A DNA stretch of 64,000 nt from positions 49,578 through 113,577 of IMG/VR virus record IMGVR_UViG_3300006735_000001, one strand, 5' to 3'. A program made the translations under genes and the position numbers. The notes below the pieces were generated by a model, which searched no databases, had not been told where the DNA came from, and saw nothing but the letters and a program-made list of their open reading frames with translations. The first letter of the stretch is position 1. Each line of letters starts with the position of its first letter. Below are positions 6,957 through 15,600 of this stretch, one piece after another. Source of the stretch: a virus.

Positions 6957-7937
6957 ATGCAACAAAACATATTTAATTCTAGGGTAAATATCCTACCTTA
7001 TGAATATCCACAATTATTAAAATACAAAGACGCAATTAGACATTCTTACTGGATTGATACTGAGTTCAACTTTACAGAAGACATCCAAGATTTTAAAGTC
7101 AATATATCAAGTAATGAAAAAGATGTAATTAAAAAAACCATGCTTGCTATTGCGCAAATAGAGGTTAATGTAAAAACTTTTTGGGGAGACTTATATAAAC
7201 GCATGCCTATTACAGAGATAGGAGATGTAGGCTTTACTTTTGCTGAGTCAGAAGTTAGACATAAAGATGCTTATGCAAGGTTGCTTAGGATATTAGGATT
7301 AGAGAAAGAATTTCAATCAGTAGTTGAAGTTCCTGCAATAGAAGGTAGACTTAAGTACTTAAAGAAATACCTGGACGGTACACGCTCTAGAGATAATAAG
7401 ATGTACACCAAGTCTGTATTACTGTTTTCACTATTTATAGAGCACGTAAGCCTGTTTAGTCAATTCTTAATTATGATGAGCTTTAACAAAGAAAAGAATG
7501 TACTTAAAGGTATATCTAATGTTGTTGAGGCTACTAGTAAAGAAGAGGAGATACATGGTAACTTTGGTGCTGAGATTATTAATATAATCAAAAGAGAAAA
7601 TCCAGAATGGTTTGATCAAGAGTTTGAAGAATTAATTGATTCAGCTTGTAGAAAAGCTTATACAGCTGAGTGTGGAATACTTGATTGGATTTTTGAAAAA
7701 GGGGAACTTAGTTTCCTGCCACAGAATACAATACAACATTTTATAAAAAACAGATTTAATAACTCTTTAGATAAAATAGGTATGAAGCCCATCTTTGAAG
7801 TAGACCAAGAACTATTAAAGTCAGTAGAATGGTTTGATATAGAAATTACTGGTACTAAAGAAGGAGATTTCTTTTACAAGAAGAGTATTGACTATAATAA
7901 GAAAAGCAAGAGCATCACTGAAGATGATCTATTTTAA
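6957..7937 (+). CDS. nrdB: Class I ribonucleotide reductase, beta subunit
   Basis: A 326-residue R2 protein that holds the diiron centre and tyrosyl radical used by the alpha subunit to reduce ribonucleotides to dNTPs. Metal ligands can be read off: E69 (in QIEVNVK), E99 and H102 (in SEVRHKDAY), E162 (in FIEHVSLF), and E197 with H200 (in EEEIHG). Y106, four residues after H102, matches the radical tyrosine of E. coli R2 (Y122). Length is within the normal R2 range. The C terminus ends in acidic and aromatic residues (TEDDLF), as needed to dock on the alpha subunit. It is followed by a 46-residue ORF and the alpha gene, all on the plus strand against the surrounding late genes. A TATATTTG at 6828-6835 could be part of its promoter (weak). 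Confidence 0.93.
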   Translation: MQQNIFNSRVNILPYEYPQLLKYKDAIRHSYWIDTEFNFTEDIQDFKVNISSNEKDVIKKTMLAIAQIEVNVKTFWGDLYKRMPITEIGDVGFTFAESEVRHKDAYARLLRILGLEKEFQSVVEVPAIEGRLKYLKKYLDGTRSRDNKMYTKSVLLFSLFIEHVSLFSQFLIMMSFNKEKNVLKGISNVVEATSKEEEIHGNFGAEIINIIKRENPEWFDQEFEELIDSACRKAYTAECGILDWIFEKGELSFLPQNTIQHFIKNRFNNSLDKIGMKPIFEVDQELLKSVEWFDIEITGTKEGDFFYKKSIDYNKKSKSITEDDLF

Positions 7938-7948
7938 ATAATAATATA

Positions 7949-8089
7949 ATGATAACAGAGCAAACTAATGGTAACACTCAAGTAAACACAGAGAGAGGAA
8001 ACTTCAATCAAAGAGTTTCTAAATTTAAGATGTTGGGTAAATCCAAGAAAGTCCAATGGGACGGTAAGAGAAGAAACAGAACAATTTAA
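7949..8089 (+). CDS. 46-residue basic protein between nrdB and nrdA
   Basis: The ORF fills the gap between the two reductase genes (11 bases after nrdB, 9 bases before nrdA). The N-terminal half is polar and Asn/Gln-rich. The C-terminal half is basic (KSKKVQWDGKRRNRTI). It contains no cysteine, so it is not a glutaredoxin or thioredoxin. No family is recognised. Position in a tight operon is the main evidence; it might bind the reductase or nucleic acid. Confidence 0.5.
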   Translation: MITEQTNGNTQVNTERGNFNQRVSKFKMLGKSKKVQWDGKRRNRTI

Positions 8090-8098
8090 ATAAAACCA

Positions 8099-9724
8099 AT
8101 GGAATATAATAAATACTACTGGCTTAATGAAGACAGCCGCACATTTTTATCAAGAGGATATATAACAGAAGAACCAGAACAAAGAATAAAAGACATAGCA
8201 AATACAGCAGAGAAATATCTACACATGCCCGGTTTTGCTGAGAAGTTTGAAAAATACATGTCTAAAGGATTCTATAGTCTATCAACACCAGTATGGATTA
8301 ATTTTGGAAAACAAAAAGGACTGCCTATAAGTTGTTATGGATCTAACATAGATGACAATCTAGATAGTATACTCAATGCAGGCCGTGAAATAGGTATGAT
8401 GTCTAAATATGGCGGAGGTACAAGTTGTTATCTTGGTAATATAAGACCTAGAGGATCGGTTATATCAACAGGAGGACTAGCAGATGGTCCTGTGCACTAT
8501 GCTAGAATATACGATACTGTGGTAGATGTATGTAAACAGTCTGAAGCAAGACGTGGTGCTTGTGCTGCTTATCTACCAATAGAGCATACAGACATTGAAG
8601 AGTTCCTAGATATTGGAACTGAGGGAAACTTAATACAAAATTTACAGTATGGTGTTACTGTAAGTAGTAGTTGGTTAGAACAAATGCGTGCTGGTGATAA
8701 AGCTAAACGTAAAATGTGGGCTAAAGTAATTCAAAGAAGGAGTGAGTTTGGTTATCCTTATATAATGTTTACGGACAACTCAAATAACAATAGCCCATAT
8801 AAAGAAATAGGAATGAAGATCACTGCATCTAATTTATGTTCTGAGATTCAGTTGCCTACTGATACATATAACTCATTTGTATGTTGTTTAGGTTCTATAA
8901 ACTTATTGCACTGGGATGAAATTATTAAAACAGACGCTATAGAAACATATGTGTTCTTTTTAAATGCTGTTATGGATGAATTCATTAAAAAGGCTGAAGT
9001 AAAAGCTGGCCTTAAAAGAGCATATAACTTTGCTAGCAAACATAGAGCTATTGGTTTAGGAGTATTGGGATACCATAGTTTATTTCAATCAAAACTAATA
9101 GAGTTTGAGTCACTAGCAGCTAAACAATTAAACAATCATATATTTAAACATTTAAAAGAAACGTCAGATGAAGCATCAAGATGGTTATATCAACACAGAG
9201 GATACAGATCCTTACGTGAAGGATATGCAAACACAACTCTTATGGCTATTGCTCCTACTAAATCAAGTTCATTTATCCACGGTGCTGTATCTATGGGTAT
9301 TGAGCCAATAAAATCTAATTACTTTATTAAGGACCTTGCTAAGTCTAAGACTATATACAAAAATCCATTTCTTGTAGAAGAATTAAATAAGTATGGATTA
9401 AACACAAAGAAGACCTGGGCAAGTATACTTAAGAAAGATGGATCCGTACAACACTTGGACTTTCCAACTAAAGCTGTATTCAAATCGTTTGTTGAGATAA
9501 CACCTAAAGAGTTAGTTTTGCAAGCTGCACAAAGACAGAAGTATATTGATCAATCACAATCTTTAAATCTTATGATACATCCATCTGTATCTGCTAAAGA
9601 TATAAATGCATTATATTTATATGCACATGATGAGGGCGTGAAAACTTTATACTATCAGTTTAGTCAAAGCTCTGCTCAAGACTTTGCTAGAAATATATTA
9701 GAGTGTTCTAGCTGTGAAGGTTAG
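8099..9724 (+). CDS. nrdA: Class I ribonucleotide reductase, alpha subunit
   Basis: A 541-residue catalytic subunit, shorter than bacterial NrdA (about 700-760), because it begins almost at the catalytic barrel and lacks the N-terminal ATP cone; allosteric shut-off by dATP through a cone is therefore not expected. Active-site residues are visible: C79 (PISCYGS) with C262/C263 (VCCLGS) as the redox pair, N245-x-C247-x-E249 (NLCSE) with the thiyl-radical cysteine, the tandem tyrosines at 518-519 (LYYQFS) for radical transfer, and the C-terminal C536xxC539 (ECSSCEG) that relays electrons from thioredoxin or glutaredoxin. The stop overlaps that of the convergent lipoprotein gene by four bases. 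No inteins or introns are seen. Confidence 0.93.
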   Translation: MEYNKYYWLNEDSRTFLSRGYITEEPEQRIKDIANTAEKYLHMPGFAEKFEKYMSKGFYSLSTPVWINFGKQKGLPISCYGSNIDDNLDSILNAGREIGMMSKYGGGTSCYLGNIRPRGSVISTGGLADGPVHYARIYDTVVDVCKQSEARRGACAAYLPIEHTDIEEFLDIGTEGNLIQNLQYGVTVSSSWLEQMRAGDKAKRKMWAKVIQRRSEFGYPYIMFTDNSNNNSPYKEIGMKITASNLCSEIQLPTDTYNSFVCCLGSINLLHWDEIIKTDAIETYVFFLNAVMDEFIKKAEVKAGLKRAYNFASKHRAIGLGVLGYHSLFQSKLIEFESLAAKQLNNHIFKHLKETSDEASRWLYQHRGYRSLREGYANTTLMAIAPTKSSSFIHGAVSMGIEPIKSNYFIKDLAKSKTIYKNPFLVEELNKYGLNTKKTWASILKKDGSVQHLDFPTKAVFKSFVEITPKELVLQAAQRQKYIDQSQSLNLMIHPSVSAKDINALYLYAHDEGVKTLYYQFSQSSAQDFARNILECSSCEG

Positions 9725-10227
9725 TCTCTTCTAGGAATTCCTTTACTTTTTACTACACTAGGAACCCGTGGTTTTGAGTTTGTATTATTTCGCTGTACAT
9801 TAATAGTAGATCTTGTATTATTTATATTGTTATTCCAACTTTGTATATTTATATTTGATCTACTGTTGACAGGCGGGACTACAATATTATTACTAGTTCT
9901 TGGGCCATTTATTCTAACTCTTGGTTTCTCAACCTTATCCGGCTTAATATATAGATCTCTAAAATACCATGTCTGTGGTCTATATATTTGATACCCAAAG
10001 TTATAGGGCTGGTTCCAATAGTAGTTATTCCAATTATTGAATCTATAGTTATCAAATACATTTACATAATTATACTTCTGGAATTCTTTTATAGGTATAG
10101 CAACTGTATCGCCTGCAGATGTTATAGTTAAGACTTTAGTAATTTTTAATTTAGGTGTAGTCTCTAAGTTATAAACTCCACAACTCAAAATACTATGCAA
10201 GCATAATAGTAATATTAATTTTTTCAT
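9721..10227 (-). CDS. Lipoprotein, Asn/Arg-rich
   Basis: A 168-residue protein. A short hydrophobic signal ends in a lipobox (ILSC, Cys16), so the mature protein should be lipid-anchored. Residues 60-95 are very rich in Asn, Tyr and Trp (including NNWNNYYWNQPYNFGY). The C-terminal third is Asn/Ser/Arg-rich, low in complexity and basic. It ends the envelope cassette that begins with the outer-membrane barrel and overlaps the SNase gene by four bases. An outer-membrane spanin is conceivable because the cassette also has a membrane-plus-coiled-coil protein, but the length and composition are not typical. Function unknown. Confidence 0.6.
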   Translation of the reverse strand: MKKLILLLCLHSILSCGVYNLETTPKLKITKVLTITSAGDTVAIPIKEFQKYNYVNVFDNYRFNNWNNYYWNQPYNFGYQIYRPQTWYFRDLYIKPDKVEKPRVRINGPRTSNNIVVPPVNSRSNINIQSWNNNINNTRSTINVQRNNTNSKPRVPSVVKSKGIPRRD

Positions 10228-10628
10228 AAGCCTCGTTTATTGGTGTTAAGTGTTTTTTTCTTACCCCCGTCATAGACATATGCATGCCCTTCTTCTATTA
10301 AAGTTTTACAGACATCAATCTGCAAGCCTTGTTCATTCTTTATAAATACTTCTGCAAGAACCCTGCCGTACTTTCCAGTACCGTATGAGCGTATTCGGAA
10401 GAAACTCTTATCACACGTCTGTTCTGTCAGCATTTCTTTAGTTCGTGCCTTAGCCGCAAGTCCTTTTTCTTTCTCTTCTAAATCCTTCGTTCTGCACTCC
10501 CAAGTATCTAAACCGTAAAATCTAATTCTCTTTTTGACCCAGGTATCAAAACCTAAATCAATCATTGCGTCCACAGTATCTCCGTCAACTACTCGTAATA
10601 GTCTAGCTTTATATATATATTTTTCCAT
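10224..10628 (-). CDS. Thermonuclease (SNase-like)
   Basis: A 134-residue staphylococcal-nuclease-fold protein that would hydrolyse DNA and RNA phosphodiester bonds with Ca2+. Motifs in order: VVDGDTVDAMIDLGF (residues 13-27, metal side), RFYGLDTWE (R36, D41, T42 and E44, matching R35, D40, T41 and E43 of the staphylococcal enzyme) and GKYGRVLA (R89, matching R87). All catalytic positions are kept, so it should be active. No signal peptide is seen, unlike its neighbours, so it probably acts in the cytoplasm, for instance in host nucleic-acid breakdown. It overlaps the lipoprotein gene by four bases and follows the thioredoxin-fold gene by four. Confidence 0.88.
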   Translation of the reverse strand: MEKYIYKARLLRVVDGDTVDAMIDLGFDTWVKKRIRFYGLDTWECRTKDLEEKEKGLAAKARTKEMLTEQTCDKSFFRIRSYGTGKYGRVLAEVFIKNEQGLQIDVCKTLIEEGHAYVYDGGKKKTLNTNKRGL

Positions 10629-10632
10629 AATA

Positions 10633-11031
10633 TTAAAATTGACTTGCCTCAGATAAGTCGTTTATATCAGACTGTAACTTATCTAGATCTACAGGACACT
10701 CAAGATCTAATCCGGCTTTATATGTAAATTCTTTGAAACCCTCTTTAAATATTATAAGTGTGGGGGCCATGCGTATTCTATATTTTTTCTTTGAATCTGG
10801 TGAGTCAGCTATATTACATCTATAGTATTTAACTCCTGTAAGTTTTTCCCAGTCTTGAAAAGCATTGTCTTTATTAAAGTCTGCATAAAACTCAATTACA
10901 ACTATCTCATAATCTTCTTCAAAAGCATTGTTACCTGAAATGGCACTATCAAACTCTTTATCTGTTACCCAGTCTTGGGCCACTACTTGTGTCCCTACTA
11001 GCAGTAATAATAATGTTAGTAAGTACCTCAT
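10633..11031 (-). CDS. Secreted thioredoxin-fold protein without CxxC
   Basis: A 132-residue protein with a clear signal peptide (LLTLLLLLVGTQVVAQ, cleavage near residue 19). The mature part fits a thioredoxin fold: strand IVVIEFYADF, a helix, strand YYRCNIADS, then RIRMAPTLIIFKEG with the usual cis-proline and the following strand. Where thioredoxins have WCGPC it reads ADFNKDN, so it lacks the redox pair and should not exchange disulfides; it may act as a binding or chaperone-like module in the periplasm. Sits between the membrane/coiled-coil gene and the SNase gene with gaps of 3-4 bases. Confidence 0.65.
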   Translation of the reverse strand: MRYLLTLLLLLVGTQVVAQDWVTDKEFDSAISGNNAFEEDYEIVVIEFYADFNKDNAFQDWEKLTGVKYYRCNIADSPDSKKKYRIRMAPTLIIFKEGFKEFTYKAGLDLECPVDLDKLQSDINDLSEASQF

Positions 11032-11034
11032 AGC

Positions 11035-11325
11035 TTATTTTTTGGTTAGATCATAGATTCTCTCTTCCATCTTCTCAAACTTTTCTAGCAGCATCTCTAC
11101 ATCTTCTTGAGTTTCCATTATAGTCTGTCTGACAAGTTCATCTTTAAGATCATACTCAACTCTATTTATTGGTGGTTCAGGCATTTCCATTGCATGAGCT
11201 ATATCAGCTTGAAGTGTAAACCACATTGTTGCTAATGTAATTGTAAACCCTACAATCATACCTATTGTTTTTAAATCTAAAGTTACTTTAGTTTCTTCTC
11301 CTATCTGTGGTGCCTGTTGTGCCAT
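11035..11325 (-). CDS. Single-pass membrane protein with coiled coil
   Basis: A 96-residue protein. A polar N terminus is followed by one membrane helix (about residues 20-40, IGMIVGFTITLATMWFTL). The C-terminal 45 residues form an acidic/basic heptad-like helix (VEMLLEKFEKMEERIYDL). This is the general layout of an inner-membrane spanin or of a small holin-associated protein, but no specific family is recognised. Lies 6 bases after the barrel gene and 3 bases before the thioredoxin-fold gene. Confidence 0.55.
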   Translation of the reverse strand: MAQQAPQIGEETKVTLDLKTIGMIVGFTITLATMWFTLQADIAHAMEMPEPPINRVEYDLKDELVRQTIMETQEDVEMLLEKFEKMEERIYDLTKK

Positions 11326-11331
11326 TATTTA

Positions 11332-12567
11332 TTATTTAAATGAAAAGTTTAAACCTATACTACTTTGGTATAACTCACTATCCCAGAATTTACCATATTC
11401 TCCTTCTATAAAGACACCAAAGTTTTTACTTAATTTCCATCCTAGATTGATACCTAGATTGTAATCTTCCCATTGTTCATGCTGTGAGTCTTCTATTAGT
11501 CCGCCTTTACCCCAGTTGTTTCTATTTAAATAACTAAAGTCCTCATCCCCAGTAATATATGTGTGATTGGGTAATATATAATTAGCATAAGCATGTAACC
11601 AAAATTTACTCTTATAATGATAGAAGTCAAAACCTACTATAGGTGCTATCTCTCCAAATTCACTAATAAGGTCCCATTGTTCATTATTATATCTATTAAT
11701 AAGATCTCTAAATACTGAATTTCTAAAATCTAAATCTGAGTATGCCACTATATTTCCGTCTGCATCTTTCCAAATCCAGTCTTGTCTTTCTTCACCTGTG
11801 GTCACATCCGTGTAAGTTGTATAATGATCTGTGTATCCATATTCAAAACCTAAAGAATACCATGGATTAATAGGGTACTCAACAACTTCACCTTCAGGTG
11901 TTGTAAATGTTTCTGTTTCATTCAACCATATTTCAATGGGGTTATATCCGTAAGCACGCTCATGAGTACGGTAGATAGCACCAGCTGAAATACTAAACTT
12001 TTTTCCAATAGGCAAGCGTAGTCTGGCCTCAGCAGACTTATAGTTTAGGTTAATACTTCCTACTTCTCTTGATTCAGCTTTAATTATATGATATTTACCT
12101 GTATGCTTAACAAATATTCTATGATTATTGAATTCTTCTCCACGGAGTCTTTCTTTTTCTATGTGAAACTGATACTCTAATCCTGCTAGAGCAGAGGTTG
12201 GTGCAGTAAATGCCAGTTGTTGTTCTGTACCATCATACCAATTTCTTGGTTTTCTTTCATAGCTAAATCTGGCCAGCTTTCTGATTCCAAATCCTATTCT
12301 ATAATCAAAGTCATAGTACTCTGTTACATCTACTACACGGGGTATACCATAAAGATCTCCTTCATCAGGTCTCTCTACAAAAAAGTCTTGTCTGCTTGTC
12401 TGATAGGAATTACGTGCATCACCTGCTGCATATACAGTTCCATACTGTAAAAAGTCTTGGTATAATGCCTTGAAGAACTTACCTTTTTCTTTTACTTCTT
12501 GTGAGTGAGAAGCATTAGGTAAAAACAAAAGTAGTATAAAAACCAACAGACTTAAATAGTTTTTCAT
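11332..12567 (-). CDS. Phage-encoded outer-membrane beta-barrel protein
   Basis: A 411-residue protein. A signal peptide (LLVFILLLFLPNASHS, ending near residue 22) is followed by alternating amphipathic strands rich in Tyr, Phe and Trp, for example FDYRIGFGIRKLARFSYER, LGFEYGYTDHYTTYT and FWLHAYANYI. The last strand ends in aromatic/hydrophobic alternation (SIGLNFSFK), the typical C-terminal targeting strand of outer-membrane barrels. No TonB box or plug is seen. It is the first gene of the cassette 12567-9721 and has its own candidate promoter at 12605-12622. Possible roles are altering the host surface (for example superinfection exclusion) or helping disrupt the outer membrane at lysis; neither is shown. 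Confidence 0.72.
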   Translation of the reverse strand: MKNYLSLLVFILLLFLPNASHSQEVKEKGKFFKALYQDFLQYGTVYAAGDARNSYQTSRQDFFVERPDEGDLYGIPRVVDVTEYYDFDYRIGFGIRKLARFSYERKPRNWYDGTEQQLAFTAPTSALAGLEYQFHIEKERLRGEEFNNHRIFVKHTGKYHIIKAESREVGSINLNYKSAEARLRLPIGKKFSISAGAIYRTHERAYGYNPIEIWLNETETFTTPEGEVVEYPINPWYSLGFEYGYTDHYTTYTDVTTGEERQDWIWKDADGNIVAYSDLDFRNSVFRDLINRYNNEQWDLISEFGEIAPIVGFDFYHYKSKFWLHAYANYILPNHTYITGDEDFSYLNRNNWGKGGLIEDSQHEQWEDYNLGINLGWKLSKNFGVFIEGEYGKFWDSELYQSSIGLNFSFK

Positions 12568-12604
12568 ATTTAAAGTTTAATATTAATCTAGTTTAATGTT
12601 GGTC

Positions 12605-12622
12605 TATAAATATAATATACAG
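12605..12622 (-). promoter_or_regulatory. Candidate late promoter motif, copy 2
   Basis: On the minus strand: CTGTATATTATATTTATA, 37 bases upstream of the barrel gene's start. It is one base longer and slightly diverged from the copies at 6771, 41400 and 60906. Promoter role inferred. Confidence 0.4.
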
Positions 12623-12664
12623 ATAAAAGTTTAAATTTCTAAATATTAAACCTGCAAATTTGTC

Positions 12665-15600
12665 TTATTTAATAAAGAAATCTTCCATAGTGGAGTAACT
12701 ACGCCATTTATTAAACGTATGTAATATTGGTAATGCATCTCCCCAGTTTTTCCATAATTTTAATTTACCTTTTCTTTTTCCTTGTTGATAGTATACATCT
12801 TTGTTAGCTTTAACATCTAAGTCACTTTGTACCATATAGTAAAAAGGTGTTTCTAAAGTCATCCATAGTGCCTCTGATAATTCTCCCATTGTTCTTGTTG
12901 AAGCAATAGGTGATTTAACCATTTGCATTTGTTGAGTACCACCAGCTATAGGAAGGAACATTACTAATTCAAATAAAGTTCTATCTGCTTGATATTTTAC
13001 AACATTTTTCAAACGTTTAACTGTTTCACTATCATCATCATCACCAGATAAAATAGAGCTAAAGATTATTGAAGTTATTAATACACTCATCATAATACCT
13101 ATCTCACCCATAGTTCTATAAAAACCTTGAAGTTTATTCATAGCTCTTTGGTCTTTGTTACCACCCTCTCCAGTATACCCATAGTCTGCTAAAAAACCAT
13201 CTTTATAGTTAGTTCTGATTTCTCCTTTTTTAACCTGCTCAAATACATAACTTAAAAACTTCATAAAGGATACATATCTACCTTCCATAAATCCTAAGTT
13301 TTCATCAAAGTATTCTGTTTGATATCTTGCTCTAATTGCAGGAGCAACCCACTTATGAAATTGTGCAGCCAATTTACCAACAGTAATAGATTGCATAACC
13401 ATTCTATCTTCTTTAGCATAGTTACCATGAATCTGTTTATTGACTTCTCTTATTTCATTTCTAATATCATATCTTATTTTATTATACCATTTTTCAAAAG
13501 AAACATTACCTTCAGGATTAAATGTATCTGACTTACCATTTATTCTAATAATAGTATCAAATCCAGGTCTTAATTCATTTTTATGTGTTTCTGGATTATA
13601 ATCAAAGGCATCATAAAATGAAATTTGTTCCTCAGTCTTACTATTTTTTACTTGCGTATCAATCAAAATAGCCATACCATTTTTTGTTTGTACATTATAT
13701 TCTGCCGCATCCTGTAGTATATAACCCCACTCAGCTGCACGTGCAAACCAACTCTTATTATTTGATGTTGACTCTGTCTGTTCACGCAATTGAGACATGG
13801 GGTCCATCATTCTAAAAGAATCTACAAAAGCTTCATATTTACTATTAGGCTTAGTAGAATCATATGAGCTAACATTTGCTCCTGGTATTAAGCCTACAGT
13901 AATTAAGTTTCCAAAATCTTTAGCACCTGTATGAGAAGTTCTATAAATTAAATCAGGAATTGCTCTTTTGTTAAATATCATTTCAGCTCTAACGTAAGCT
14001 GATCTGCTATAGAATCTACCCCCTAATGCTTCAATAGCATTATTTATTCTACCAATAACATAGTTATTAAAGTTACCAAATGGATTAAATGCTACATATG
14101 CTAATGAAGATATTTGTATAAGTCCATCTGCAATTTTATCCCAAGCACCCTTACTTACATTTTCGTTATCATAGTAAACCATGCTCATAAACTTTTTAGC
14201 ACGTCTGACTATGTTTGCTTCTACTTGTGTTTCAGATTGTTTCTTACCAATTTTTTTAAATACTCCATTAATTACCTTACCTAAGTCTAAAGAAGGATCA
14301 GAATCCCCATATTCTCTTTGTCCAATCACCTGCAGATAGGCTCTTAACGTATCTTCTATTTCACCCATAACAGAATAATTTTCTGCCATTGCTGTAAAAG
14401 CTAAAATACTTTCTCCTAAATCTGTATTTATTTCACCAACAGTTGGAGTTGCTTCTAGTTGTTGGACCTTACCTCTTAGTGCATACATTTTTTCTTTATA
14501 CTCATCTTTTTTAATATTCCCTTTCTTACGTTCTTCTTTTAAATCAGATATTTGTTTTTCTAATTCTACTATTGCCTCTGTATCTTTCGGACTACCCACA
14601 TAATAAATAGGTAATGAAGAAACAATATTTCCTAATTCATCTGTAACAATTGTCTTTTCACTATAAGTTCCTGTAAATGCACCCCAAGCTTCTTTACTAA
14701 TAATTTTGCTAAAGACTTTATTTACAAAAGTAGGTTTCTTAGTCATGTCTTTAATAAACTTATCCTTCTGTAGTGGTACCTTATTTATCATCATTGTTCT
14801 TATACCTGGGTCTAGTTTGGATAATAACTCATCTTGATATAAGTCCAGAACAATATTTTCATAAAATTCTTTTTGTGCAACACCTAATGCATCTGTAGGA
14901 TTCATTATTTCTATATATTGCTTACTCATCATATTAGTGCCATCTGCTGCTACATCTCTAACCTCTATAAACTCTGGCTTAACAAAAGGTCTGCTAGGCT
15001 TAACATTTTCAACAACCACACCATTAAATTTACCATCAACTTTTATTGCCTTTGTATAAGGATTTGGAGTTTGATAATATTTATTTTCATATACTGCAAA
15101 CTCTCCAGTACCCACATACTTATTTCTAACCAACCAATATCCAGGGGATCCTTCATTTCCCGGATTCCATACTTCATACTTATCTCTAGCATTTTTAAAC
15201 TCTTGTGTATATTGATGATAATTACCTGCTACAGGCTGACCAGTTTCTGGATCTTTTTGTTCAGCTCTTAAAAATAATCCAAAGTCTTCTTTAGCTTGAG
15301 CAAGCCTAATGTTGTTTTTTATATCTTCTTCAGATGCTACATCTAAATCACTTACAGGTGCATAAACATATTTTGTACCTGTGTTATCAGATAAAGGTGC
15401 ATAAAATTGTGCTTTAAGTATATCATACTGTGCACCAATTCTTTGAACAATATCATTTCTAATACCACCTTGATCATCTTGTGCAAAGGCAAACTTAAAT
15501 GCTTCTTTTCCTTCAAGTCCTGATAGTTGTAATACTGGGTTGGCAAATCTAGCAATTCTATCTTTTTGTAATTGTACTTGATCTAATAATTCTTGATTTT

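Noticed and set aside
9721-11325. Lipoprotein plus membrane/coiled-coil protein as a classical spanin pair
   Set aside because: The genes are not adjacent or nested, and the lipoprotein is long and Asn-rich; kept only as a possibility.
13319-13531. Plus-strand ORFs inside the giant minus-strand genes (for example here, and at 14918, 21201 and 47462)
   Set aside because: They lie fully antisense to clear coding sequence, have Ser/Phe/Ile-rich compositions expected of shadows and show no motifs.
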